Source: Croceibacterium ferulae (GTDB taxonomy: Bacteria; Pseudomonadota; Alphaproteobacteria; Sphingomonadales; Sphingomonadaceae). Taken from it: a stretch of 64,000 nucleotides of DNA. The stretch's first letter is position 1. The number at the start of each line of letters is the position of its first letter. The notes under the pieces are model-generated. The model had not been told where the DNA came from. It was given only the letters and a program-made list of their open reading frames with translations, and made no database searches. The DNA lies in NCBI RefSeq assembly GCF_003660445.1, contig NZ_QZVQ01000004.1:1-64000 (forward strand). The letters are read 5' to 3'. Shown here in pieces: positions 1 through 7,549 of this stretch. Both the position numbers and the translations under genes were made by a program.

Positions 1-1
1 C

Positions 2-694
2 TCAGCTATAAGCCTCGCTGCCGCCGTGGCATTCTGGCTCTGAACGAGTCTGGACCCTAAGCATATCCCGTTCGCCGCCGCCGCAGAAGCGCTCGATGTT
101 TTCGATGATTCGGAAAATCACATACCAATCAATATCGGTGGAAAGCTCGATTAGGGCTGAAGCTAGCCAGTCTCGGTCCCGTGCTAAAGCCAGTGCTCTA
201 CAGAAATCTGCCGGAGATTGCGGGTGCGCGGGTTTAACAAACATTCTGAACTTCGTGTCCCGCGTTAATCGAAGCTCGCCACTCTCCGTCACCTCGTACA
301 TCGTGCCAATAGTTAAAGGGTTTCCTGCTGAGTGAAGGCGCATGGCGCCTACAAACAGCTTCAAGCTACTCTCCGCTAACTCACTTGCTTCGGTGGGCGT
401 GTCTACATGATCCCACGCGTGAGTAGTGATTGCAGCAGTGCTGGCGTCAATTCTCCAAACAAAGGTGCTGTATGCATCGGTTGCAACCGAGTTCAAGAGG
501 CGCTCCAACTCAGCGATCTCTCCCGCTTCGCCTTCCAGACCCGCACGCCAGCGAGGATTGAGGGAGAGTTCCACAGCGTCAGGCTCCTCGGTAGCTGGCA
601 GTCTGCATGGTCTTGCGCTGCAAGCATACACTTCCGGCGGCAGTAAACCGACAACGGAGGCGGCCGGAGCCTTCACCGGTTGGGGCCAACGCAT
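2..694 (-). CDS. hypothetical protein, family not recognised
   Basis: A complete 230-residue frame with an ATG at 694 and a TGA next to the window edge. I recognise no domain, signal peptide or membrane segment. The second half contains an amphipathic acidic stretch (FRIIENIERF near residue 195). The DNA looks less GC-rich and less codon-biased than the genes that follow, and the gene lies just past the 3' end of tRNA-Gln, a position where integrated elements often sit. The coding call rests on the open frame alone. A second minus-strand frame is also open through the last 120 bases to the edge, so a frameshifted longer protein cannot be excluded. Confidence 0.5.
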   Translation of the reverse strand: MRWPQPVKAPAASVVGLLPPEVYACSARPCRLPATEEPDAVELSLNPRWRAGLEGEAGEIAELERLLNSVATDAYSTFVWRIDASTAAITTHAWDHVDTPTEASELAESSLKLFVGAMRLHSAGNPLTIGTMYEVTESGELRLTRDTKFRMFVKPAHPQSPADFCRALALARDRDWLASALIELSTDIDWYVIFRIIENIERFCGGGERDMLRVQTRSEPECHGGSEAYS

Positions 695-755
695 GGGGCC
701 AACATGCGATCCGACTTCTCAGGTAAATTGTTGAAACGAAACAACTTTATGCGAC

Positions 756-830
756 TGGCTGGGGCGGCAGGATTCGAACCTGCGCATGCCGGTACCAAAA
801 ACCGGTGCCTTACCGCTTGGCTACGCCCCA
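756..830 (-). tRNA. tRNA-Gln (anticodon UUG)
   Basis: The reverse complement folds as a 75-nt tRNA. The acceptor arm TGGGGCG pairs with CGCCCCA and is followed by discriminator G and an encoded CCA. The anticodon stem CCGGT/ACCGG encloses the loop TTTTGGT, giving anticodon TTG. The T-arm contains GGTTCGAATCC. It decodes CAA/CAG glutamine codons. Confidence 0.96.
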
Positions 831-891
831 GCATTACCCGAACATCGGGAAGGGCGCCCTATAGCGGAGCGCCCGTCCCGTGCAAGGCTGC

Positions 892-1761
892 TCAGGCGCC
901 AATACGCTGACGTACCGGATCGAACAGGGCGCGGTCCAGCGTGTCGAAATCGCTGGCCGCATGGCGTTCGGCAAGGCCGTCGGCGGCGTTGACCAGCCGG
1001 CCGCGGATCGCCCCGGGGCGCGCGTCGATCGCCTTTACCCAGCGCGCGACATGCTCGTATTCGTGCAGCGCCAGGAACACGTCCGCCCCGCCATATCCGC
1101 CATGGAACAGCATGCTGAGCCACGGATAGGCGGCGACATCGGCGATGCTGTAATCGGCGCCGGCCAGATATTCGTTCCGGGCCAGCTGTGCGTCCGCGAC
1201 GGAGAACAGCCGCTTGGTCTCCATGGCATAACGGTCAATCGGGTATTTGTACTTCTCCGGCGCATAGGCGTAGAAATGGCCGAACCCGCCGCCGATCAGC
1301 GGCGCGCTGCCCATCTGCCACATCAGCCAGCTCATCACCCGGGTGCGCGCGGGCTGCGTGCGGGGCAGCAGGAAGTCGAACCTCTCGGCCAGGTACAGCA
1401 GGATCGCGCCGGATTCGAACACCGGCACCGGCTCCGCCCCGCTGCGGTCGACCAGCGCCGGGATCTTGGAATTGGGGTTCACCTCCACGAAGCCGCTGCC
1501 GAACTGGTCGCCATCCATGATGCTGATGCGCCATGCATCATACTCGGCCTCGCTGTAACCGGCGGCCAGCAGTTCCTCCAGCATCACGGTCACCTTGATG
1601 CCGTTGGGCGTGCCAAGCGAATAAAGCTGGAACGGGTGCTCGCCCACGGGCAGCGCCTTGTCCTCCCGCGCGCCGGCGGTGGGGCGGTTCAGGCCGGCGA
1701 AGCGGCCCCCATTGGCGGGATCGTGGGTCCAGACTTCGGGCGGGGTATAGGCATCGGTCAT
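892..1761 (-). CDS. yghU: YghU-family glutathione S-transferase / disulfide-bond oxidoreductase
   Basis: A 289-residue cytosolic thiol enzyme of the YghU/YfcG class of GST-fold proteins, which in E. coli bind two glutathiones and reduce disulfides or organic peroxides. The N-terminus carries the family signatures TPPEVW (residues 6-11), NRPTAG (25-30) and LGTPNGIKV (about 49-57), which opens the thioredoxin-like domain. GFVEVNPNSKIPAL follows, then an all-helical C-terminal domain. The frame is open upstream to 1914, but homology begins at the ATG at 1761, so I use that start. It is divergent from topoisomerase IB with a short shared promoter region. Confidence 0.93.
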   Translation of the reverse strand: MTDAYTPPEVWTHDPANGGRFAGLNRPTAGAREDKALPVGEHPFQLYSLGTPNGIKVTVMLEELLAAGYSEAEYDAWRISIMDGDQFGSGFVEVNPNSKIPALVDRSGAEPVPVFESGAILLYLAERFDFLLPRTQPARTRVMSWLMWQMGSAPLIGGGFGHFYAYAPEKYKYPIDRYAMETKRLFSVADAQLARNEYLAGADYSIADVAAYPWLSMLFHGGYGGADVFLALHEYEHVARWVKAIDARPGAIRGRLVNAADGLAERHAASDFDTLDRALFDPVRQRIGA

Positions 1762-1849
1762 GCGGCAGGGTGTTCCTTGCTGTTCAGAGCCGCGATCTGG
1801 CGAGGGCCTGCCGGAACCGCAAGAGCACGGCATCCGTTCACCGCCAGCA

Positions 1850-2869
1850 ATGACAAACACCCCCGCGAACCTGATCTTTGTCGATGACGAGCTGCCGGGC
1901 ATCACCCGGCGCAAGGCGGGGAAGGGGTGGGCCTACTTCGACGCCACGGGCGAACGGATCAAGGACCGGGCGGAGATCGACCGGCTGAACAGCATTGCCC
2001 TGCCGCCGGCCTATGTCGACACCTGGTTCTGCCCGGCGGACAACGGGCATATCCTGGCGACCGGCTATGATGACAAGGGGCGCAAGCAGTACCGTTACCA
2101 CCCGGTCTTCCGCACCCAGCAGGAAGGGCTGAAGTTCGATGGCTGCCGCACCTTCGGCGAATTGCTGCCGCTGGTGCGCAAGCGGGTGGAAACGGATCTC
2201 AGCGGGCGCACCGTCACCCGCAGCCATGCGATCGCCAGCGTGGTGCGGTTGCTGGATCTCGGCATCGTGCGCATCGGGAACGAGGCCTACGCCAAGGAGA
2301 ACAACTCCTTCGGCGCGACCACCCTGCGGCAGGAACATGCCACGGTCAGCGGACCTAGGCTGAGGCTGAGCTTCCGCGCCAAGAGCGGCAAGCAGCGCGA
2401 GGTGACCATCACCGACAAGCGGCTGGCCCATTTCGTGCGCAAGATGCAGGACCTGCCGGGCCAGCACCTGTTCCAGTATCTGGGCGAGGATGGCGAGGTC
2501 CACAATGTCGGCTCGGACGAGGTGAACGACTATCTGTGCGAGACGATGGGCCAGCACTTCACCGCCAAGAACTTCCGCACCTGGCACGGGAGCGTGCTCG
2601 CCTTCAACATGCTGGCGGGCGCCAAGGGCAAGCTGACGATCAAGGCGCTGATGGAGGAAGTGTCGGACAAGCTGGGCAACACGCCCGCCGTGGCCCGCCG
2701 GTCCTATGTCCACCCGGCCGTGACCGCGCTGATCGAAGATCAGGAAAGCTGGCGCGCGACGCTGAAGCTGCCGCGCAAGACCCAGTGGCTCAGCCGGGAG
2801 GAGCGCGGCCTGCTGGCGCTGCTGGAACAGAGCCCACCTGCGGGCGAATTGCTGGCCGAGGCTGCCTGA
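1850..2869 (+). CDS. DNA topoisomerase IB
   Basis: A 339-residue poxvirus-like type IB topoisomerase, which relaxes supercoils through a transient 3'-phosphotyrosyl link. The N-terminal domain has the typical RRKAGKGWAYFDATGE and ALPPAYVDTWFCP motifs (about residues 20-65). The catalytic domain shows RIGNEAY, FRTWHGS and the active tyrosine in RRSYVHP at residue 286. Length matches the bacterial family. The frame is open from 1760, but similarity starts at the ATG at 1850. Such enzymes are a sporadic accessory in alphaproteobacteria; cells also carry TopA and gyrase, so this one is probably non-essential. Confidence 0.95.
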   Translation: MTNTPANLIFVDDELPGITRRKAGKGWAYFDATGERIKDRAEIDRLNSIALPPAYVDTWFCPADNGHILATGYDDKGRKQYRYHPVFRTQQEGLKFDGCRTFGELLPLVRKRVETDLSGRTVTRSHAIASVVRLLDLGIVRIGNEAYAKENNSFGATTLRQEHATVSGPRLRLSFRAKSGKQREVTITDKRLAHFVRKMQDLPGQHLFQYLGEDGEVHNVGSDEVNDYLCETMGQHFTAKNFRTWHGSVLAFNMLAGAKGKLTIKALMEEVSDKLGNTPAVARRSYVHPAVTALIEDQESWRATLKLPRKTQWLSREERGLLALLEQSPPAGELLAEAA

Positions 2870-2881
2870 ACCAGCCCGTTT

Positions 2882-2977
2882 TCGTCATCGCGAGCGAAGC
2901 GAAGCGATCCAGGGCCGCGGGCACCATATTTGCCGCCCTGGATTGCCGCGCCCGCCGACCCGGGCCCGCGATGACGA
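2882..2977. repeat. interspersed palindromic repeat element
   Basis: The outer arms TCGTCATCGCG (2882-2892) and CGCGATGACGA (2967-2977) are perfect inverted repeats. Inner arms around GATCCAGGGC and GCCCTGGAT also pair, so the unit could form a long interrupted hairpin. The left arm with GAGCGAAGCGAAGC resembles a repeat family common between genes in many proteobacterial genomes. It lies between the convergent topoisomerase and M28 peptidase genes and may double as a transcription barrier. Family assignment is from memory of the motif. Confidence 0.7.
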
Positions 2978-2990
2978 TAAAAGACAGGCG

Positions 2991-4622
2991 TCAGTCCGTT
3001 TCGGGGTAGTCGTAGGCGAACGGGTCGGTCGCAGCCGGCTGCACCGGCAGCGGCTCTGCCGGCAAGGTCTTGTCCGAACTGGCCGCCTGCAGCAGCACGC
3101 CCGCCAGCACCGTCGCGGCCTGTCGCATGTCGTCCGGTCGCATATGGTCCAGCGTGTCGATATTGGTGTGATGCAGGCGCGATCCGTAATCCAGCGGATC
3201 CTGGATGAACTGGAACGCGGGCAGCCCGATCGCTTGCATGAACACATGGTCGGTACCGCCGGTATTGCCACCGACCACCGTGCCCGCCCCCATGCTGGCA
3301 AACGGGCTCAGCCATTCGCGCAGCAGCGGCTGGGCGGCGATGTTGCCTTCCGCATGGATGCCGCGCAACTTGCCCGATCCGTTATCGATGTTGAAATAGG
3401 CCTTCATGTCGGCATAGCCTGGCCGCTTCGTGATCGGCCACAGGTCACCCCAGTTGTTGTACGTCGACAGCGACGGCGCGTCCGCGCTGGTATCGCCCGC
3501 CCGGCTGGCGAGATGCTGGCGAACATAGGCGAGCGAGCCCAGCAGGCCCTGCTCCTCCCCGCTCCACAGCGCAAAGCGGATCGTGCGTCGCGGCCGTGCG
3601 CCGGTGGCGGTCAGGATGCGGGCGGCCTCCAGGATGTCGAGCGACCCTGCGCCATTGTCCACCGCCCCGTCGGCGGCGGCCCAGCTGTCGAAATGCGCGC
3701 CCGCCATGACATAGCCGGCGTTGCGGTCGGTGCCGGGGATCTCGCCGATGATGTTGTAGGCCTGCGTGTCGTCGTCGTGGAAGCGCACCTGGCTGTTGAT
3801 GCGCAGCACCGGCGCCGGGCCGACCTTCGCATAACGGGCCAGCCGCCGGTAATCCTCCGCCGCGATCTCGATCCCGGGCAGGGTGGGGGTGCGCCCGCTT
3901 TCGAAGGTGTAGCCGCTGCCGTGCAGCAGCTTGCCGTCGCGAGCGGAGATGACGACCATCGCCACCGCGCCTTCCGCCTTCAGGAAGGCGTCGCGCTCCA
4001 GCGCGAAATCCTGCCGGTCCTTGCGGCGGTCGGCCGCATCGGGGTCGTAGCTGGGCAGGGCAAAGGTATCGCGTTCCGCGATGTCGCTGGCGCTCAGCCG
4101 GCGGAAGGGCGCGGTGGTCGGCTCGTCGCCGGTGCCCGGCAGGCTGACCAGGACGATCTTGCCCGCCAGCTGGCCGCGATAGGCGGCAAAATGTGCCTTC
4201 TCGCTCATCGGCGCGACCACCACCTCGGCTTCCAGCACGCCATCGGTGCCCGGTGTCCAGGCGATGGGCGTGGCGGTCAGCTCGATCGGCCGGGGCGCGA
4301 TCTGGTCGACCTCGATGTCGAGCGCCTCCCACCCGCGGCCGAAGGTGAAGCCTTCGCGGTGCACATTGCGCAGGCCGATTTCCTGCATCCGCGCGATCGC
4401 CCACTCTTCCGCCCGGCGCATGCCCGGCGAGTTGGTCAGCCGAGGGCCGATCCCGTCCAGCAACTCGTGTGCCGCGGGCAGGATCTCGGACCGGTTCATC
4501 CCCTCGTCGATGATCGCGGCGATCGCCGCCTCGTCCTGCGCGCCGGCGGACAGAGGCAGGATGGAAAGCAGCGATGCGCCGCCCAGCAGGACAGCGCGGC
4601 AGAACCGGTCAGCGAACATCAT
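2991..4622 (-). CDS. secreted M28-family zinc metallopeptidase
   Basis: A 543-residue exported aminopeptidase or carboxypeptidase of the M28 family. A signal peptide (residues 1-28, ending SAGAQ) is followed by a pro-region with an embedded PA-like insert (about 130-270) and the catalytic domain. Candidate zinc ligands and catalytic residues are the His in AGAHFDSW, the Asp in VDNGAGS, the Glu pair in SGEEQGLLGS, the Asp in FNIDNGSG and the His in LHHTNIDT. It lies 42 nt downstream of the GntR gene on the same strand, so the two may be cotranscribed. Substrate is not readable from the sequence. Confidence 0.92.
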   Translation of the reverse strand: MMFADRFCRAVLLGGASLLSILPLSAGAQDEAAIAAIIDEGMNRSEILPAAHELLDGIGPRLTNSPGMRRAEEWAIARMQEIGLRNVHREGFTFGRGWEALDIEVDQIAPRPIELTATPIAWTPGTDGVLEAEVVVAPMSEKAHFAAYRGQLAGKIVLVSLPGTGDEPTTAPFRRLSASDIAERDTFALPSYDPDAADRRKDRQDFALERDAFLKAEGAVAMVVISARDGKLLHGSGYTFESGRTPTLPGIEIAAEDYRRLARYAKVGPAPVLRINSQVRFHDDDTQAYNIIGEIPGTDRNAGYVMAGAHFDSWAAADGAVDNGAGSLDILEAARILTATGARPRRTIRFALWSGEEQGLLGSLAYVRQHLASRAGDTSADAPSLSTYNNWGDLWPITKRPGYADMKAYFNIDNGSGKLRGIHAEGNIAAQPLLREWLSPFASMGAGTVVGGNTGGTDHVFMQAIGLPAFQFIQDPLDYGSRLHHTNIDTLDHMRPDDMRQAATVLAGVLLQAASSDKTLPAEPLPVQPAATDPFAYDYPETD

Positions 4623-4664
4623 ATGTGCATTTCCCCTGTTGGTGAGTGGTCGGCCGGGCGGCCG

Positions 4665-5393
4665 TCAATCTTCGGTATCGCCGATCAGGCCGAGCACGTC
4701 GCCGATGATGCGCTGCATGGCCGCGCGGCTGACCGTCACGTCGCGCGCGGCGATGGCGTCGGCCACGGCGGCATGGTCGGCGATGCTGGCGGTGCGGCCC
4801 TTGATGCGGTTGGTGAAGCGGATGGAGGTGCGCAGGGCGGTCGCCACCATCTGCTGGAACTGGGCGTAGAACGGATTGCCCGATGCCCGCAGCACCGCCA
4901 CGTGGAACGCGATGTCGGCGTCCAGCGCATCGCCATCGCCGGCATCGGCGCGCTCCATGCGGTGCAGCCCTTCGCGGATCGCCTCCAGTTCCATCGGCGT
5001 ATGATGCAGCGCGGCCAGCGCCGCCGCCTCCGGCTCGATCGCGATGCGCAGCTGGTTGAACTGGCGCAGCAGCTGGACGGAAAACTTGCGGTCCAGCAGC
5101 CAGCGCAGCACGTCCGTATCGAACAGGTTCCACTGCGATGATGGCTGCACCACCGTGCCCTGCCGCGGGCGGGCGCTGACCAGCCCCTTGGCCGTCAGCA
5201 TCTTGACCGCTTCGCGCGTGACGGAGCGGCTGACGCCGAAGGCCTTGGCGATCTCCGCCTCCGTGGGGAAGGGGCGCGTCTCGTACCGGCCGACCACGAT
5301 CGCCTTGCCCAGGGTGTCGAGCATGCCATGCGTCAGGTTGCGCCCCAGCGTCTGGTTGAGCGGCAGGCCAAGACCGATTGTATCGCTGTCCAT
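4665..5393 (-). CDS. GntR/FadR-type transcriptional regulator, probable galactonate-operon repressor
   Basis: 242 residues: an N-terminal GntR winged helix (PTEAEIAKAFGVSRSVTREAVKML, about residues 43-66) and a C-terminal all-helical FCD ligand domain containing the metal-site pattern D-x3-H in DADIAFHVAVL. It is divergent from dgoK-dgoA, matching the arrangement of DgoR, the galactonate-responsive repressor, so control of that operon is a reasonable inference. Two starts compete: ATG at 5393 (used) and ATG at 5414, seven codons upstream. The frame stays open further upstream, but that part is antisense to dgoK. Confidence 0.87.
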   Translation of the reverse strand: MDSDTIGLGLPLNQTLGRNLTHGMLDTLGKAIVVGRYETRPFPTEAEIAKAFGVSRSVTREAVKMLTAKGLVSARPRQGTVVQPSSQWNLFDTDVLRWLLDRKFSVQLLRQFNQLRIAIEPEAAALAALHHTPMELEAIREGLHRMERADAGDGDALDADIAFHVAVLRASGNPFYAQFQQMVATALRTSIRFTNRIKGRTASIADHAAVADAIAARDVTVSRAAMQRIIGDVLGLIGDTED

Positions 5394-5451
5394 CACCCCG
5401 GCCTTGTGCAACATCCGCACGCGCCTGTCACGCAAGGGAACTGGACGGGAC

Positions 5452-5470
5452 GCACTTATCCTATAAATGC
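5452..5470. promoter_or_regulatory. candidate GntR operator upstream of dgoK
   Basis: An imperfect palindrome with 8-nt arms GCAcTTAT and ATAAaTGC around a 3-nt centre, one mismatched pair per arm. It is in the 108-nt intergenic region between the divergent GntR gene and dgoK, 32 nt before the dgoK ATG. Spacing and symmetry suit a dimeric winged-helix repressor. The protein that binds it is inferred from position only. Confidence 0.4.
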
Positions 5471-5501
5471 ACAGCCGAGATTGCAGAAGGGCCGGGGCCG
5501 A

Positions 5502-6362
5502 ATGTTCATCGCTGTCGACTGGGGCACCACCAACCGCCGTATCTACGCCATCGACGATGGTGGCACCGTGCAGGAGACCCTGCGCGACGATCGCGGCGCG
5601 ACGGCCGTCAGCGACTACCCGGCGGAGATCGCCGCCATGCGCGCCCGGTTCGGCGACCATCCGGTGCTGCTGGCGGGGATGGTCGGGTCCAATATCGGCT
5701 GGCGCGCCGTGCCCTATGCGCCGGCACCCGCCGGTGCGGAGGCACTGGCCGGTGCGCTGGCGGAGGTCGCGCCCGGCGTGTTCATCGTGCCCGGCGTCTC
5801 CTGCCAGGATGGCGCGCGCGCCGACGTGATGCGGGGCGAGGAGGTGCAGCTGCTGGGTGCGGTGGCCAGCGGCGCCGTCGCTGCCGATGCGCTGCTGTGC
5901 CAGCCGGGCACCCATTGCAAATGGGTCGAGATGGCAGGGGGCCGGATCGCCCGCTTCACCACCGCCATGACGGGGGAGCTGTTCGCGCTGCTGCGCAAGG
6001 ATGGCCTGCTGGCCGCGCAGCTGGCCGGCACCGTGGAGGATGGCCCGGTGTTCCGCGCCGGCGTGGCCGAAGGCGGCCGGCGCGATCTCGCCGCCAGCCT
6101 GTTCGCCATCCGCGCGGCCGGCGTGCTGGGCCAGCGCGACGATGCCGATGCGGCGACCCATTGCAGCGGGTTGCTGATCGGCGCCGATGTCGCCGCGCGG
6201 CTGACCGAGGCCGATGGCCGGGCGGTCGACATCCTGTCCGACCCGGTGCTGGGCGGATTGTACCAGTCCGCGGTGGAGGTGCTGGGCGGGACGGCCCGCC
6301 TGCATGACAGCCAGACCGCCTTTCTCGCGGGGATCACCCGCATCCGGGAGCTTGCCCTATGA
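5502..6362 (+). CDS. dgoK: 2-dehydro-3-deoxygalactonokinase
   Basis: A 286-residue sugar-acid kinase that phosphorylates 2-dehydro-3-deoxygalactonate at O6 in the De Ley-Doudoroff galactonate pathway. The N-terminus MFIAVDWGTTNRR is the ASKHA-type phosphate-binding loop; AGMVGSNIGW and CQPGTHCKWV are typical of DgoK. The ATG at 5502 begins the conserved core. The stop overlaps the dgoA start (ATGA), so the two are translationally coupled and their products act in sequence. The dehydratase, DgoD, is not in the window. Confidence 0.94.
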   Translation: MFIAVDWGTTNRRIYAIDDGGTVQETLRDDRGATAVSDYPAEIAAMRARFGDHPVLLAGMVGSNIGWRAVPYAPAPAGAEALAGALAEVAPGVFIVPGVSCQDGARADVMRGEEVQLLGAVASGAVAADALLCQPGTHCKWVEMAGGRIARFTTAMTGELFALLRKDGLLAAQLAGTVEDGPVFRAGVAEGGRRDLAASLFAIRAAGVLGQRDDADAATHCSGLLIGADVAARLTEADGRAVDILSDPVLGGLYQSAVEVLGGTARLHDSQTAFLAGITRIRELAL

Positions 6363-6994
6363 CCCATTGTGAAACCTTCGACGCCGCCTTCGCCCGCTGT
6401 CCGCTGATCGCCATCCTGCGCGGCGTGCGGCCGGACGAGGTGGAGGCGATCGGCGAGCAGCTGGTGGAGGCGGGCTTTTCCATCATCGAGGTGCCGATGA
6501 ACTCGCCCGACCCGCTGGACAGCATCGCCCGCCTGGCCACGCGGCTGGCTGGCCGCGCCGTGGTGGGTGCGGGTACGGTGCTGACGGTGGAGCAGGTCGC
6601 GGCGGTGCAGGATGCCGGCGGCACGGTGGTGATCGCGCCGAATGCCGACACGGCCGTGATTGCGGAGGCGGCCGGCCGCGGCCTCGTCTCCCTGCCCGGT
6701 ATCGCCACCCCGACCGAAGCCTTCGCGGCCCTCGCCGCCGGCGCCGCCGCGCTGAAGCTGTTCCCGGCCGAAGCCGCCAGCCCGGCCGTGCTGAAGGCCA
6801 TGCGCGCCGTGCTGCCCGCCGGCACCCGCGTGCTGCCCGTCGGCGGGATCGGGCCGGACAATATGGGGCCGTGGCAGGCGGCGGGCGCGGCGGGCTTCGG
6901 CCTCGGTTCCGCGCTCTATTCCGTCGGGCTGGATGCCGCCGCGGTGCGGGTCCGCGCCGATGCCTTCATCGCGGCGCTGGGTTCCGGGGCCTAG
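6359..6994 (+). CDS. dgoA: 2-dehydro-3-deoxy-6-phosphogalactonate aldolase
   Basis: A 211-residue KDPG/KDPGal class I aldolase cleaving the DgoK product to pyruvate and glyceraldehyde 3-phosphate. Key signatures are [13 protein letters not shown] (about 15-27, with the catalytic Glu region in [11 protein letters not shown]), VGAGTV and the Schiff-base lysine in [22 protein letters not shown] near the C-terminus binds phosphate. MNSPDPL rather than the KDPG-aldolase equivalent, together with the partner dgoK, favours the galactonate form over Eda. Confidence 0.94.
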   Translation: MTHCETFDAAFARCPLIAILRGVRPDEVEAIGEQLVEAGFSIIEVPMNSPDPLDSIARLATRLAGRAVVGAGTVLTVEQVAAVQDAGGTVVIAPNADTAVIAEAAGRGLVSLPGIATPTEAFAALAAGAAALKLFPAEAASPAVLKAMRAVLPAGTRVLPVGGIGPDNMGPWQAAGAAGFGLGSALYSVGLDAAAVRVRADAFIAALGSGA

Positions 6995-7040
6995 CGCCCC
7001 GCACCGGCGCTGCCCATATCCCCGGTCAAAGGAGACCCCC

Positions 7041-7439
7041 ATGACCGAGAAGCTGACCCTGACCGATGCCGAATGGCGCGAGCGGCTGAGCCCGGAGCAG
7101 TACCAGGTGCTGCGCCAGGCCGGAACGGAGCGCGCCTTCACCGGCAAATACGACAAGAACAAGCAGGAAGGCGAATATCGTTGCGCCGGCTGCGGGCAGG
7201 CCCTGTTCGAATCCGACGCCAAGTACGATTCCGGGTCCGGCTGGCCATCCTTCGCGCAGCCTGCGGCGGATCAGGCGGTCGAAGTGCATCGGGACGTCAG
7301 CCACGGCATGGTCCGGACGGAAGTCGTGTGCAGCAATTGCGCCGGGCATCTCGGCCACGTCTTCCCCGATGGCCCGGGCCCGGAAGGTCTGCGCTATTGC
7401 ATCAACAGCGCTGCGCTGGACTTCCAACCCAAGGACTGA
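7041..7439 (+). CDS. msrB: peptide-methionine (R)-S-oxide reductase MsrB
   Basis: 132 residues. The enzyme repairs methionine-R-sulfoxide in oxidised proteins. It shows the structural zinc site CAGC and CSNC, the substrate motif SGSGWPSF and the catalytic cysteine in RYCINSAAL. The start is ATG 7041, preceded by AGGAG at about 7030; the open frame further upstream lies in a non-homologous stretch overlapping dgoA. It is cytosolic, with no signal peptide, and probably has its own promoter or reads through from dgoA. Confidence 0.97.
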   Translation: MTEKLTLTDAEWRERLSPEQYQVLRQAGTERAFTGKYDKNKQEGEYRCAGCGQALFESDAKYDSGSGWPSFAQPAADQAVEVHRDVSHGMVRTEVVCSNCAGHLGHVFPDGPGPEGLRYCINSAALDFQPKD

Positions 7440-7444
7440 CGGGG

Positions 7445-7465
7445 CGGCGGCTTGCTTTGCCGCCG
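7445..7465 (+). terminator. stem-loop after msrB
   Basis: A perfect 7-bp stem CGGCGGC/GCCGCCG with loop TTGCTTT, followed only by TTAAG. The position is right for a terminator but the T-run is weak, so it may instead stabilise the mRNA end. Confidence 0.4.
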
Positions 7466-7549
7466 TTAAGCCGCCATTCCGGCAGCCGGTTCCATGGGCG
7501 CGGCTGATCGGGGCCGTTTCGGCGCCCCGCATGCAGGATGAAGGCTTTC

